Shown here piece by piece: positions 48,801 to 60,014 of a stretch of DNA of 64,000 bases (the first letter of the stretch is position 1; every line of letters begins with the position of its first letter). The notes under the pieces are model-generated. The model did no database searches, was not told the origin of the DNA, and saw only the letters and a program-made list of their open reading frames with translations. The position numbers and the translations under genes are program-made. Source of the DNA: Undaria pinnatifida (taxonomy: Eukaryota > Sar > Phaeophyceae > Laminariales > Alariaceae); contig JABAKD010000030.1 of NCBI GenBank assembly GCA_012845835.1, positions 13,611,076-13,675,075 on the forward strand, written 5' to 3'.

Positions 48801-51800
48801 TTCGCCGAGCCCATACAAACCCATACCGCTCTATCTCTGTTTTTTTTCCAACTCTGCTGATGTGCTACTGCATCACGCATGGCCCTCAAAACTCTCTACT
48901 TGTGGCAGTCATTGTACAACAGCACCCGTGCTGTGGGCAGCTCTCTCCTTTGTGACAGTCACAGACGGTGCTTCTGCGTGTGTTTATGCGTGCGCTTCTG
49001 TGTGTACCAGGTATGTGTGAGCAGACAGTGTGTTGTCATAGGCTCACTACACAATCAAGAGGGGCGGCGGATAGTGTTTTTCATGGCAGCCGCTCAGCCT
49101 CGCAGTGAGCTATCATAGGCACACAACACGATCAGAAGTAGCGGTGGGTTGTTCTTTCAACAGCAGCCGTTAAGGCCCTTAGCCGTAAAATCAGTACTGC
49201 TGTACCAGCTATACAGCAGCAGCACAGCAGCAGCAGTAAAGCAGTACATGGACAGCCGTGTTTATAAACACTTGCCTTCGTGCCAGTAGTGCACGGTGTA
49301 CGTCCGTGGTTGGTGAACAGAAGGAGATCGAACCACAAAGTTTTTTTCGCCTCCAATGCAACGACCAAGCACACTATCGTCGAACCTGATGCCAGGTATA
49401 CGAAGCATACAGCAGGCAGCTCATGCATATCATTGTAACGCCTTTGTTCCCGGGATATCGAGATGAAAGATAAACCCCACCCCAAGTGGGAACCTTGTAC
49501 TACTGTATACACTTCGAAACATGGAATTTGAAGGGAGGTGGGCGTTCCTTGTAAATAGAATATGCATATCTGAGAGCAGTCACCAGCATTTAAAGCCCCT
49601 AGACAGCAGGTGACAGCGGCCGCAGTAGCAATGCACACCTGCGATTAGCGGAGCGGAATGTTATGATCTGCGAATGCTTCGGATGTATTTTGTGTATGGA
49701 ACGTTTCGTCGAGCGTAAACGCCGCCTTGGTTGTTCTTCTGCGATCTCGAGGACCCTTGTGGCCGCCTTCCTTCCTTACCCGGATTGGTCGTCGGCCTGC
49801 ACGAGGCAACTCTCTTGCGCGCGAGATGGCGTTGTGCTGTGAGCCAGTTTTCGTGGTGAATTTTATCATTTCTGAACTCGCAAGGCCTGGAAGCAAAGTA
49901 TCTAATGTACGTTTGTTTCGTTTTGCGCTCTCCTTCCCCTCCCCTCTCCGACAACGCTGCCCTGCCTCCCTTCGCCGCGTCGACTGATGTACGACATGGC
50001 CGTCCCAATTTCACACGTGCGGCGTTTCAACGCCTGGCAAACACGCCGCACGGGGTGCTAATGGACGAATGGACGGGTGGGTGGTGGTGGTGGTGGTGTT
50101 GGTGTTGGTGATGATGGTGGTGGCGGTGGTGGCGGTGGTGGGTTTGGACGAACGGATTAACCTGCTTGGCTTGATGCGACAGTAAGGCTGCCCTTAAGAA
50201 TATGAAGTGGAAGACACGGGGTGGCTTGCTGGGCACTGCATCGGGGGGGCAGACGCTTCGCCACAGGTGCGGAAAACTCCACGAGGTTGGGCCTGCTACC
50301 CCACTAGTCGACGGTTGCCGCGTTCTCGTACCACCCTTTCCCTGCCCGCCCTTGTACGCGCGGTCGGTTCCTTGTGGTTGTTTTTGCTTGTGATTTTCTT
50401 CCAATGGGGTGCTGAGCCTGATTTGTAAAACACGGGCTACACGTCTCTTATCACTTCGCTTTCCGCGTTTCTTACCCTCCCACTTGGCGTACCGTTGCGC
50501 TTGGGTTGCTTCCCGCGGCAATGGCGACATAGGGACAGCATGCCGGGGGGACGAATGCGCGACGTTCACGACGCGAGGCAGAGGGCGGCACTCCTTGCGG
50601 GGGATGACGTGCTGACCACGCAGTACCGCGAGATGGTTGACGGAGGCGTCGTCACGGAGGAGGTGGGAAGCATCTCGATGCCGTGCCCACCGCTCCTCTT
50701 ACTGTTTCTCTTGCGTGGTTTTTGTATAGTTGAGCGCATGCGCTGATGGCGCGTCGATGATTTGGTCAGTAAAATTTCGAGACAACCCCTCACCGGCGGC
50801 CCCGGCCTCCCGCCCTCTTCGCCCCGACCTCCGCCTCCCGGGGTTTCCAGGAGTTCTGGGAGTCTAGGAGGCGTACCCTTGCAGAGGAAGACGCTAAGGC
50901 GGCGTCGAGGCACACCGGTACCCCGAGCGAAATGCCGAGCGACCTCGTTGGCGAGACGACTTCCTCGGGGACCCTCAAGTTCAAGTTGAATGCGCGCACC
51001 ATTCACAGCATCTTCACTATGTATCCCATCGTCTTCAAGTGAGAGAGGAGATAATGTTGTTTGGAGGATATGGAATAGAAATAGCTAAGGCGGCGGGATG
51101 GAAATTAAATTGATGGGCGTTATGCTAGAGGTTTTGATTGGAGGAGGAGGGAGGGGGGAGGGGGGGAGTTGGCGATGTATTCCCATCGTGTTGAAGTGAC
51201 GGAAGGGAGGTGGATGGAAAATTAATAGAACCAGTGATTGCGCGGTGGGGCAGGGGAGGGAGGGATATTTAATGAACTTGATGGGCGGTGTGCTGGGAGG
51301 TTCGATGAGAGGAAGGATTGGGGGTTCATCATGTATCCCGAGGTGCTCTAGTGAGGGATGAACAGAGCGTTGGGGGGGGGAAGGACTTGGGTGTAAACGA
51401 TGGGCGGTGCGCTGGGACTTCGATGAGGACAGGGGGAGGAGGCAGGGGGGGGGCATGCCGTTGTTCCCCTGAGCCTTGAACGGTAAAAAGAGTACGAGTA
51501 TCGCTTATTATAGGTATAATTCAGCTGTTTCGTCCTGCTGTATATTTGTTTTCCGAAGAAGCCAAGTGTGATATTTCAAGACAGCCAATCCGCATATTCG
51601 CCCTCGACAGGGCGTACCAAGCAAACGTGCCGACCGAAATGACCGAAAAGGAGTTTTGGACGAAGTATATCCAGAGCGCGTACTTCAACAGGGACCGGGG
51701 GGGAGGCGACGCCTCCTCGAGCGGCGGGCCCAACGGTACTTCGTCCGCCATCAGCGGCAACAAGCGGAGAGCCGTTGAGGCCGGGGGCGGCCAGGACGAC

Positions 51801-54381
51801 ATGTTTCTTCGCTTTGCCGCGCAGGAGGCTGAGAGGGAGAAGAAGGCCAAAGAGGGGAGGGAAGGGGGGGGAGCGGCGGGGGGGGGCGAAAAGGGGGAGG
51901 AGCGGGGGAGCGGGGGTTGAGGGAACGGAGGGGGGCAACAGGCTTGAGGCTGGCAGCGTTGATCCCATGGTTGACCTGACGCTGCAGTGGGGGGACCACC
52001 ACGCGGGGGAGGTGAGGAGAAGGCGCGCGCCCTCTGGGCGCAAGGGTGGGGCGTGAGCGTAGTGGGTTTGGTTGTGGGGTTGTGTGAACTCAATCTGTGC
52101 ATGGCCGTAGTCGTATGACCATAGACCCTCGCATCCCTACTATGCCGGGACGAGGCACGTCGGATTTTCACCATCCAGGCAGACATTGTTTGCACCAAGC
52201 GCGGAGCGCCGTGAGGTTTTCGGCGAGTCGCATGAAGGGTGAACTCCATCCTTCCAAGAACCACTCGTAAGACTGACTTCGGCACCTTGTGCCTACTTTC
52301 TTGCTTATGGATGACAGCGCCAATGAATTACTTTTTTTTCTGGTGTGGCCACTCCAGAGACAGCATTGGGTATTACTTTGCAACTGCTTCGTGGGTGCCT
52401 TGCCATATCCACACTACGTGATGCGATCATTCCCCTTGTGCGGAGTTAGGGTTCTTCGCCCCCACAAAATGATCTACTCGATAACCATCATGGTGACCGC
52501 CAAAAAAAAAAGACGGCACGCTGGTTGTCTAGCTCACGCAGTGATTGGCATGTTTTACAGCGTCGTTGCCAACCAACGCCAACCCCAATATACATATAAT
52601 GTTCAGGCGGGGGGGGGTTGTTATGGGGAGGCGTACTCGCTTTTTGCTTGCCTTAGACATTTGACCATACCATTGACCACGATTCCCTTTCGAGACGGAG
52701 CACCGTTCCTACTCCTAATAGAGACACCTCCAATATTTGGGCGCTCATTACGCTTCTTCTATATATTACATAGAAACTGTTTGCTTATCCTATCCCCGTC
52801 CTGTTTCGCCGTCTGCGGCCACCAGCTATCTCCTAGGATAGCGATCGTTTTCTCGCTACTCTCTAGTCTACCAAACTCTTCCATGTCACGTACGTCTAAT
52901 TTCCTCATCTCCTCTAACGCATTCCGTTCCTCCTTGGTTATTGGGCAGGGAGAGGGGAGGGGGGGTCGCTCGCACTGCTTCTCGCGCGCAATGGTAGCGA
53001 TATTTCCTGCTACTTCGTTGAAACGGAAGCTTACCCCCCCCCCTTTCCGCCGCCTGCCCTTCACCCGGCCGTCACTGCTGTCACTATCGCTGCCGCTGAC
53101 GCCGCTGCCGCTACTTCAGCTTTCGCCCTGTCTTGTAGTCTGTCCGTATTTTGTCTGAATATGGTCGGCGTGTTCTTGTCCCGATCGTTTTTGTTCGTGT
53201 GTCTGGGCGTTGGTGTCGGGTGTCGTCGGTGTGGGTGCCTGATCCCCGTATATAGGTAGATGACAGCGACCCGGTGGAAGAGGTTACGGAAGCGGCCACG
53301 AAGCGCAAGGAGGTCGTTGGAAAATTCAACCGTCATGCAAGGTAATGCAACGTAACGCGGTTGGCGTAAAAGGTGGCGCGGTTTTCCTGGTTTGTAGAAG
53401 GTGGCACCGTTTTCCTGGTTTGGTGGCCTAAAAAAAGACAAACAAAAAAAAACACAGTATTAATATGCAAAGTAAGTAAAAAAAGCTGTTTGGTTGAGTT
53501 CTGGCGAAAATTCCAATTCAAAATACGGTTTTCGGCTCATTTCGGCTCGCATATAGAAAAAACACGGTGGACTCCCAAACGCCGATTTTTAGTTTATTTA
53601 TCAGGCTGATTTGGCCCGTTTTTTTCGTCTGAATATTGGTTTGCTCACACAGGAGCGAGGTTGCTGTGTGGGGTGCATGCTCGATTACTATGGCTCACTT
53701 TCGCTCGACGTGTAACATTAGCCGTCGATGTAAAGTCGACCAATTTGTTAAAGGGTTTTTTTGTTCGTGTGTTTTCATTCATTGATTTGTTCGTTGGTTT
53801 TGTTCGTTTTCTTTTGGTTCGTTTGTTTTTGTTTTGGACGAACGCCAGACTGGTGATGCAGCCACCGGATGCAACTGGGTCTGGTCGACGACCGGCGGTT
53901 GTGGATAGCGCGGCGTCGGCGACGGACATGCCCGAGCTGAGGCAGCACGAAGCAGTCGTTCGGGAAAAGGTGAGGACGATGTTTGTTGTTTGTTGTTTGT
54001 GGTTTGGAGATTATTGTTTTGTTTTTTGTTTCTGTTTTCGTTTATGTTTTCGTTGTTTTTGTTCTTCTGTCGTTTGGTTTTGTTTTGGTCGTTTAGCGTG
54101 TTGTTTCCTGTATTGTTTCGTATGTTGTTTCGTTTGTTTGATTTTGTTCGGTGTTTCGTATTTGTTTTGGTTTCTGTTTTACATTTTTTGTTGTTGTTTT
54201 GTTCGTTCCTTGGTTTGGCTAGTGTTTTCACTTGTTTCACTCCGTTTCTTGTTTTTTTTTGTTTCGCTTCTTGTGTCCCGTTTATTTTATTTTTCTTGGT
54301 TTTTGTTTCTGGTGTCTTGGTTGTGGTTTCGTTTTGTTGTTTCGTTCGGCGTTTTATACTTGTTTTGGTTTCTGTTTTCCT

Positions 54382-54414
<33 letters not shown>

Positions 54415-57400
54415 CACTCCGTTTCTTGTTTTTTTTTGTTTCGCTTCTTGCGAAGTTCCGTTTACTCCCTTGTCTTGGTTGTTGTTGTTTCGTTTGTTGT
54501 TTTGTTCGGTGTTTCGTACTTGTTTTGGTTTCTTTTTTCAATTCTTCCTTTGTTGTTTGCTTTTCGTCCCTTGACTTGATTGTTGTTTTCGCGTATTTCA
54601 TTCCGTTTATTATTTTCTTTTTGTTTCGCTTCTTGCGTTGTTCCGTTTTTTTTTTTGTTGGTTTTTGTTTCTGGTGTCTTGTTTTGTTGTTCCTTGTTTC
54701 GGTTCTGGTTCCGTTTCGCTTCAGATTTTGTGGTTGCCGTTATTTCCCCTTGAACATATCCTGCCGGCGATTAGACCCTTCTTCCTAAACGCGCATAGCG
54801 TCAGTTGTCAACGCCAAGTCAACTATTAATCACTGTTAATCTTTATAGTATTATATCACTATTAATAGCTGAAGGTTTCGTTTTTTGTTCAACCGCTCCC
54901 CGGCAACGAAACCACGCCTAGAATATGCCGAATGCGGTGTGCAACTCCCATCAATGTAAACGTTGTATACAGCACTGGTGTATATTTGCTTTCTCCTCCC
55001 TGCCCGGGGTCGAATCTCGCGCAGTACAGCAGCGGTAGCAACAGCAGCAGCACGGCACGGCCATCTCCACCCTCTCCCCCCGTCCGCTTTCCGGCCTCCT
55101 TTTGAAGAACCCTTGCTCCTCCGGCTTCACCTCTTTTGCCGCCCCACACGGCCCGCTTCCGGCCTTGTTTCTACGAAACCCCTTGTCCTTCCACCTTCAC
55201 GCCTGATGTCGCCATCGCCACCCCCCCTCCCTGCCAGCTTTCATGCCTCATTTTTACGAAACCCTCGCCCCTCCGCCTTCACCTTCTGTTCCGCTACCCC
55301 CTCCCCTCGTCCGTCTGTCTGTCTGTCGGTCCGTTTCTCCACCTCATTGTTACGAAACTCCTCCTTCGTCGGCCTTCACTTTTTCCACCGCGCCACCGCC
55401 TCCGCCGCCGGCGACGCCTGTAGCTGGAAATTGCGCACAAGAGCAGGTACCACGGAGGCAGCACAACCTTGCTGCCAGATCGAAGCGGCGCAAAGGATGC
55501 CGGTTCGCTCGCGCGGCCCCAGGCCCCTCGAGTTGTCGGGACGGTTTCGTTGGCGGAGGCCAAGGAGCAGCTAGGCCCTGGGTTTTCTATATTGGGCGGA
55601 AGGCCTAAAGTGTCGAGGGCTGTGGCGGAGCCTGGGCGGGCTTTGTTGGCGCTCAAGGAGTGCACCAGGGAGACGGATAAGGGCATCGGAAGTGCCTTCC
55701 ATCTTCAGGAGTGAGTCTGGGGGGGAGGGGGAGGGGGGGGAGGGGGAGAGGGGGGGGAGGGGCGTACTCATTTGTTGCTTACCTTAGTCATTTGACCATT
55801 GACCACGCATCCCTTTCGAGACGGAGCAGCATTCCTACTCCTAATAGAGACACCTCCAACATTTGGACGCTCATTACGCTTCTTCCATATATTATAAAGA
55901 CTGTTCGCTTATCCTGTTCCCGTCCTGTTTCGCCGTCTGCGGCCACCATCCATCTCCTAGGATAGCGATCGTTTTCTCGCTGCTCTCTAGTCTGCCAAAC
56001 TCTTCCATGTCACACGGAGGGGGAGGGGGGGGAATCTTATCATAGCTTGAAAAACGTGACTTGGACCACTACTACCAAAAGCTCAGACTGAAATATACAT
56101 GGGCAACTGTTCGCTATTGAAAACTTATTTGGGCTCGCCTCTTCTACACGAAGGCTGAGGCGGCAGCAGTATGAAATCGCTTTCGGTATGCCCACATCTA
56201 CGGCGTCTGCCCCCCCCCTCCCCCCCCCCTCCCGGTCTGTGGTGCCCCCCGCCCTCCCCGTTCCTTGAGTACACTGAATGTTTTCGCATTTCTCTCCCGT
56301 CGTAACACCGTACTGTGCCGCCCCGCCCTGCCTCGGCCTTGAAGGTACCCGGAGAACTTCATCGGGGGCATGCATAGACATTTCCAGATCGTCGGAGAGC
56401 TCCTCAGGTGACGCCCTTTGGTTTCGTCGATTCTAGTCGGGGGGGGGGTCTGTTGGTACCGAGTTACCTGGTATTATACGAGCGTTCTTGCTCTTTATGG
56501 TCAGTTTTGAGCATGAGTAGTAGTAGTGTTGTTGTTTTTCTTATGTTTCGAAAACGTCAGCTGCAAGTTCGATCAATTAAAGGGTCGGTACTCGTCTTTG
56601 CGTATTTTGTTCGTCTGCAATGCTACCGTATGCTAGTCACGGCATATGTGCGTGTAGTTGGTGCACAGCAGCAGGAGGATATCGAACCACAACCACATTT
56701 TCGCGTCAAGCACATCAGTGAAATACACGTAGTCGGACCTTATACCAGGTATACGAAAAACATAACAGCATCAACGAAAAAAAAATAACCCGTACATATC
56801 ATTGGAACACCTGTGTTCCCCCTTTTCGGCTTGCAACCCCCCCCGAGAATCAAGCTAATCGACCCCGCACCCCGAAGGGGAACCTTGCACTACAGTACAG
56901 TACGAGCGTGTCTTGTCTTCACTGTTGTGCGTACTGGACGGTCAATGCGTACTCGATAAGGTAAGGTAAGGTAGCATGCTTTCGCCTAAAGTAGCACGAA
57001 GATCCACTGCTGTTATCAGGATGGATTATGAACCGAAAAAAGGAGGGGGGGGTAAGCACCCGGCTTTGTTTACTAGCGTTTCAATCAAGTTTAGTTTGTT
57101 GACCGGTCTTTTCTTCCGTTGGAATGACGTTTATTTACTCACATCACGCTGGTCGCTCCGGTGGTCTATTAATAGTGGTTACTTGCAGTAGCGTGGATGA
57201 CGTTTTTTTCCCCTCATGGCGTTGTTGATGGGGCTGCACCCTCTGATTAATAACTTATTAATAACTCGGAATCATTTTTTTTTGTTGGTATTTTTGTAGC
57301 ACCCAAGGGCCCAGAAAAGGTGAGGGTGCGCGCAGCTACTGCTGTAGCGTGCGGCACTCATTTTCTTTTTGTCTTCATTTTTCAGCCTTTTTGCTGTGTT

Positions 57401-58416
57401 CTCAATCCACGAAACATACCAGATATGAACGTACCATGTGTAGTTCGATTTTTGAGGTGGCCCGCATATTTTTCTTCATCAGATTTTTCAGCACGCTCGG
57501 GGAAGCCGCGCTCGGGTCGGAACCTGAGCCTGGGCTAGGGTTAGGGTTAGGGCTGGGTTGGGCCGGTGCCCTCTAGTAAATCGTAAAAAAAATAACTCGA
57601 CACAAGAACAAAAAATTGCCTTGAGAAGAGTGTAAAGCGAATTGTTTTTGGTACTTTGTCTAGTACTCCCTATGATTTTTTTGTGTGGAGACAGGTAAAT
57701 GCGTCTAATTTTTTTCGTCATTTTGACCTCCAGCACCGCTGCTTTTACGGTCTGTGGCGGATGCTGTCGGCGCATGGTATGGTAGGGCTTTTTGTTTTGT
57801 TTTGTTGGGTCTTGTTTTATTTTATTTTATTTTATTTTATTTTATTTTATTTTATTTTATTTTTATATTATTTTTTTATTTTTTTTATTTTTAGTTTGTC
57901 CCGAGATTAAATGTTTGTAAATTCCAATTAATTGTTGATCAAGTCACACATCCCTACCTTGCGGACCTGTACACTTCATACATAACGCCCCTGCATCCCG
58001 CGTCGATCACGCCAACTTACAACCCCCCCCCCCCCCATGTCCTCAGGCATTTCTACGCCAGCCTCGATCGGCCAAAGACAGACATCGCAGCGGCGGCGAA
58101 ACTAGCACGCCTAGAGACCCGCATGAACGCAAAATATACGGAGCTCAATGAAGAGAGAAAGCGGCTTCCCCGAAGTGCCACGGGAAACCGCCTCTCCGCG
58201 GTTATAAAACCCCTCACCGACTGTCTGGACCATGCTTTCGAGAAGCTCGAGGAGAGCAGGAGCCGAAAAGGGAGTGGAGGTGCTAGGAAGCCGGGGCCGG
58301 CCAAGGGGGGATGGGTTGTTGCCGGAGAGGATGACGACGACGAGGAGGAGGAGGAGGACGAGGAGGAGGACGAGGAAGAGCGAGAAATGCGCGGGGGGTG
58401 GTCTGTTGTGAGATGA
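45806..58416 (+). CDS. GTF2H1: TFIIH core subunit p62 (GTF2H1/Tfb1), 10 exons, one apparent frameshift
   Basis: Exons: 45806-45991, 47555-47826, 50539-50662, 50851-51038, 51611-52011, 53256-53341, 53849-53969, 55424-55710, 56345-56407 and 58047-58416. All phases fit except inside exon 5. Exons 1-2 encode the PH-like domain (GTAWFTTRRALWRA, VPWAAVKSFQ, PPIILRFSE). BSD domains follow: TTQYREMVDGGVVTEE joined to EFWESRRRTLAEED, IHSIFTMYPIVFK joined to AYQANVPTEMTEKEFWTKY and QSAYFNRDR. Later come VDLTLQW, GKFNRHA, SRYHGGST (human RYYHGPT) and VGELLR joined to HFYASLDRPKTD (human GELLRHFW). p62 is a structural subunit of TFIIH in transcription initiation and nucleotide excision repair, binding XPD, p34 and acidic activators. 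About 700 residues against 548 in human; the excess is Gly/Lys- and Glu/Asp-rich insertions and an acidic tail. In exon 5 the frame slips by one base within poly-G at about 51840-51917. Confidence 0.92.
49308..49508. repeat. Dispersed repeat copy in p62 intron 2
   Basis: This copy pairs with 56654-56898 in p62 intron 9, same orientation. Shared blocks in order: GATATCGAACCACAA or GAGATCGAACCACAA, CAAGCACA, CCAGGTATACGAA, CATATCATTG(T/G)AACxCCT, TGTTCCC, and GGGAACCTTG(T/C)ACTAC. The homology is diverged and has small gaps. No protein is evident. Confidence 0.7.
50063..50150. repeat. GGT trinucleotide tract
   Basis: GGTGGTGGTGGTGGTGGTGT continues with GAT and GCG interruptions in p62 intron 2. 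On the minus strand it reads as polyhistidine, which is not thought to be coding. Confidence 0.9.
51840..51917 (+). other. Poly-G tract with reading-frame slip in p62 exon 5
   Basis: Upstream codons (ending MFLRFAAQEAEREKK) and downstream codons (RLEAGSVDPMVDLTL) both belong to p62, but their frames differ by one base. Between them lie runs of 7 to 9 guanines and no usable GT-AG pair of the right length. The upstream frame stops at TGA 51918-51920. A miscounted homopolymer in the assembly or a true indel fits best. Confidence 0.7.
52094..52363 (+). repeat. Dispersed repeat, inverted partner of 63103-63376
   Basis: The segment matches the reverse complement of 63103-63376 over nearly its full length, with shared blocks CATGGCCGTAGTCGTATG, CTCGCATCCCTACTATGCC, CAGACATTG and TTGCACCAAG, TGCCTACTTTCTTGCTTATG and GGATGACAGCGCCAATGA. 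This copy lies in p62 intron 5. A minus-strand reading (WFLEGWSSPF, LTALRAWCKQCL) looks protein-like and could be a transposon remnant, but the family was not recognised. Confidence 0.75.
52631..52890 (+). repeat. Dispersed repeat copy in p62 intron 5
   Basis: This copy is closely similar to 55762-56013 in p62 intron 8, same orientation. Shared blocks include CCTTTCGAGACGGAGCA, TTCCTACTCCTAATAGAGAC, CTCATTACGCTTCTTC, CCTGTTTCGCCGTCTGCGGC and CTAGGATAGCGATCGTTTTC. No coding region was recognised. Confidence 0.85.
54010..54730. repeat. TTTG/TTTC low-complexity region in p62 intron 7
   Basis: About 700 bp of TTTGTTTTC-type sequence on the plus strand, including a GTT run at 54382-54412 and recurring longer words (TTGTTTTTTTTTGTTTCGCT, GTTTCGTACTTGTTTTGG). 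The long open frames of F, C, V and L residues on plus and of Q, K and T on minus are artefacts. Confidence 0.85.
55080..55395. repeat. Tandem repeat of about 70-85 bp in p62 intron 7
   Basis: Four diverged units share CCGxTTxC, CCTxxTTTxTACGAAACCC (or GAAGAACCC), CTTGxCCxTCC and GxCTTCACxT, near 55080, 55140, 55240 and 55330. Each unit is pyrimidine-rich and stands just before the acceptor at 55423, so the array supplies a very long polypyrimidine tract. A TCTG tetranucleotide run lies at 55312-55328. Confidence 0.7.
55762..56013 (+). repeat. Dispersed repeat copy in p62 intron 8
   Basis: Partner of 52631-52890, closely similar over about 250 bp. It is preceded by a G-rich tract (55716-55760) that also precedes the first copy more loosely (GGGGGGG near 52610). 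Confidence 0.85.
56654..56898. repeat. Dispersed repeat copy in p62 intron 9
   Basis: Partner of 49308-49508. It lies in the last intron of p62 and is followed by a short CAGTACAGTACGAG stretch. No coding sense was found. Confidence 0.7.
57534..57560. repeat. Interstitial TTAGGG-like island
   Basis: GGGCTAGGGTTAGGGTTAGG is a short run of telomere-type hexamers in p62 intron 9. Similar imperfect islands lie at 43935-43955 and 46786-46805 in the CCCTAA sense. They are too short to mark a telomere. Confidence 0.7.
57812..57895. repeat. TTTTA pentanucleotide array
   Basis: About fourteen near-perfect TTTTA units in p62 intron 9, breaking down into longer T runs at the right end. Confidence 0.95.
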
Positions 58417-59049
58417 GGGGGAGGGGGTTGTCTCCTTTCTCCCCCCTCTCCTCCTACCGCCCTAGGTTTACGGCTGTTTAGGAGTTTTTAACGCAGGGTG
58501 GCCTGAGATAGGGGAAGGGGGGTTGCCTGTTGCGCCCTCCCCCCCCCCGCCTATCCTTCTGTCGCCACCCCTAAGTTGCGGCCTGTGTTGTTACCACCCC
58601 CACAGTCCGGCCTGTATTAGGTTTCCAACGGAGGCTGGTCTTTTTTGGGTTTCCAACACAAGGTGGTCTATCGTTAGATCAGTGGGGAGGGTACCGCCCC
58701 CCCCTGGTGTGCGGGTGTTAGGAGTGTTTCAACGGCAAAAATCGTCGGTGTTGTGCGCGGTTTTATTGACTAGTTTTGTTTTTGGAAAAAGTTCGTATGA
58801 GACTTCGGCTGTTTACTCAAGGTGTGGAGGGTGGGGGGCGAGGTGTCCCCTCTGTTGATGGTTTGGTGGCTAGATGGGTTGTGCCAAGGGCGGGTGGCAT
58901 CTAAAATCATATTTTTTTATTCTCTCTTGAAGATAATCGCTCTTATGGGGCCACGCACGCTAGGAGTGCAGCAGATTCTAATTTTATGAGTTCTTAACGT
59001 GAGGAGCTCAATATCTGGCCCGAAACGTGGCGTTCGACGCGTTCTACGA
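58417..59049. other. Downstream region of TFIIH p62
   Basis: Probably the 3' untranslated region and spacer. Two purine- and pyrimidine-rich segments (58417-58460 and 58510-58560) flank short degenerate repeats (AGGTTT or GGGTTTCCAACx). No further exon was recognised. Confidence 0.5.
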
Positions 59050-59295
59050 TCGAGGTGCGCCATTTTTTTCCTGAAGTTCCACCACTTCGGAGCTTAAGAC
59101 CTCCCCCAAAAACTGATATGCAGAAGAAATAAGACTGGTACCGGATGAATAACCCGACGGCCGAGGTACGCGACGAGAATATCATGCAACAAAATGGCCT
59201 ATTATTATTTTTTTTCCCGACGATTTTGGGTCAAGGAGCCGGGGCCGTCATTCAGAAAACGGTTTCAGCCAAACAACGGTATACCTCTATCGAAC
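59050..59295 (-). mobile_element. Second copy of the 36677-type element, reverse orientation
   Basis: Read on the minus strand from 59295, this copy gives GATAGAGGTATACC, TTTTCTGAATGACGG, GGCTCCTTGACCC, a CGTCGG block, TCTCGTCGCGTACCTCGGCC, TTATTCATCCGGTA and CTTAAGCTCCGAAG, in the same order as 36670-36895. The two copies are clearly related by descent. No second terminal repeat was recognised here. Confidence 0.7.
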
Positions 59296-59646
59296 ACATT
59301 CGGTCGTGCAACCCGTCCCACCTTTTTATGCGCTCTAGTTCTATCAATACAACAAGTATGCTCGTAAAATTGGCATGCTTACAATAGTTAACCAATAGTT
59401 GGACACGTGGGAAACGTTTGCCCCCCAAAGTGCTAGTCAGGACTGCCATGGGACATCTGACTCCCACATGCACACGAGATGTGACGATGTGCTTTGACAG
59501 TCGACGGATAAGGATTGGCAGGAAAATGATGAATGTTAAAAACAAGCGACGGATACAGCGTTGGCGGGATCGCACGAGGCGTGCGGTTGTGCTATACATC
59601 CAGCAGCAAGCGATCCCAGTTCAACCTTTCGAAGGGGCAAATCTAA

Positions 59647-60014
59647 CAGGGCTTTTCACGAGTCATCACCCGGCTCGCTGATCGGGTCAGGAGGTTATTA
59701 AAAACTCGCGAGTTGAGTCGGGTCCGGGTCGGGTCGGGTCGGGTCGGGTCGGGTCGGGTCGGGTCGGGTCGGGTCGGGTCGGGTCGGGTCGGGTCGGGTC
59801 GGGTCGGGTCGGATCGGGTCGGGTCGGGTCGGGTCGAGTCGAGTCGAGTCGAGTCCGGTCGAGTCGGGTCGAGTCCGGGTCGGATCAGGAGACTTGCATA
59901 TCTTACGGGTGGAGTCACGGGTCACCCTGACCCGATGTGATTGAGCCGGGTTACCCTGACCCGATGTGACCTTAATAAGACTACTGTAAGTTATCTGACC
60001 CGTGAAAAGCCCTG
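59647..60014. mobile_element. hAT-like non-autonomous element enclosing a GGGTC array
   Basis: The ends are inverted repeats: CAGGGCTTTTCACGAGTCA on the left and the reverse complement of TGACCCGTGAAAAGCCCTG on the right, differing at one of 19 positions. CAGGG termini are usual for hAT transposons. The interior is about 330 bp without coding sequence and mostly GGGTC repeat. An 8 bp target-site duplication, expected for hAT, was not found (AAATCTAA against CACGAAAG), so the ends may have drifted or the assignment may be wrong. Confidence 0.6.
59712..59885. repeat. GGGTC pentanucleotide array
   Basis: About thirty units of GGGTC with GAGTC, GGATC and GGGTCC variants collected at the right end. 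The minus strand reads as an open RPDPT repeat, which is an artefact of the period not being a multiple of three. Confidence 0.95.

Noticed and set aside
49132-49638. 168-codon minus frame in p62 intron 2
   Set aside because: Spans the dispersed repeat 49308-49508 and a CAG tract; the other copy of the repeat is not open in the same way.
53661-54788. 375-codon plus frame rich in F, C, L and V, suggesting a membrane protein
   Set aside because: It reads through TTTG/TTTC low-complexity DNA and includes p62 exon 7 only in part; no domain, and base composition explains the residues.
57534-57560. Telomere or subtelomere signal
   Set aside because: Only two to three TTAGGG-like units, within an intron of a housekeeping gene.
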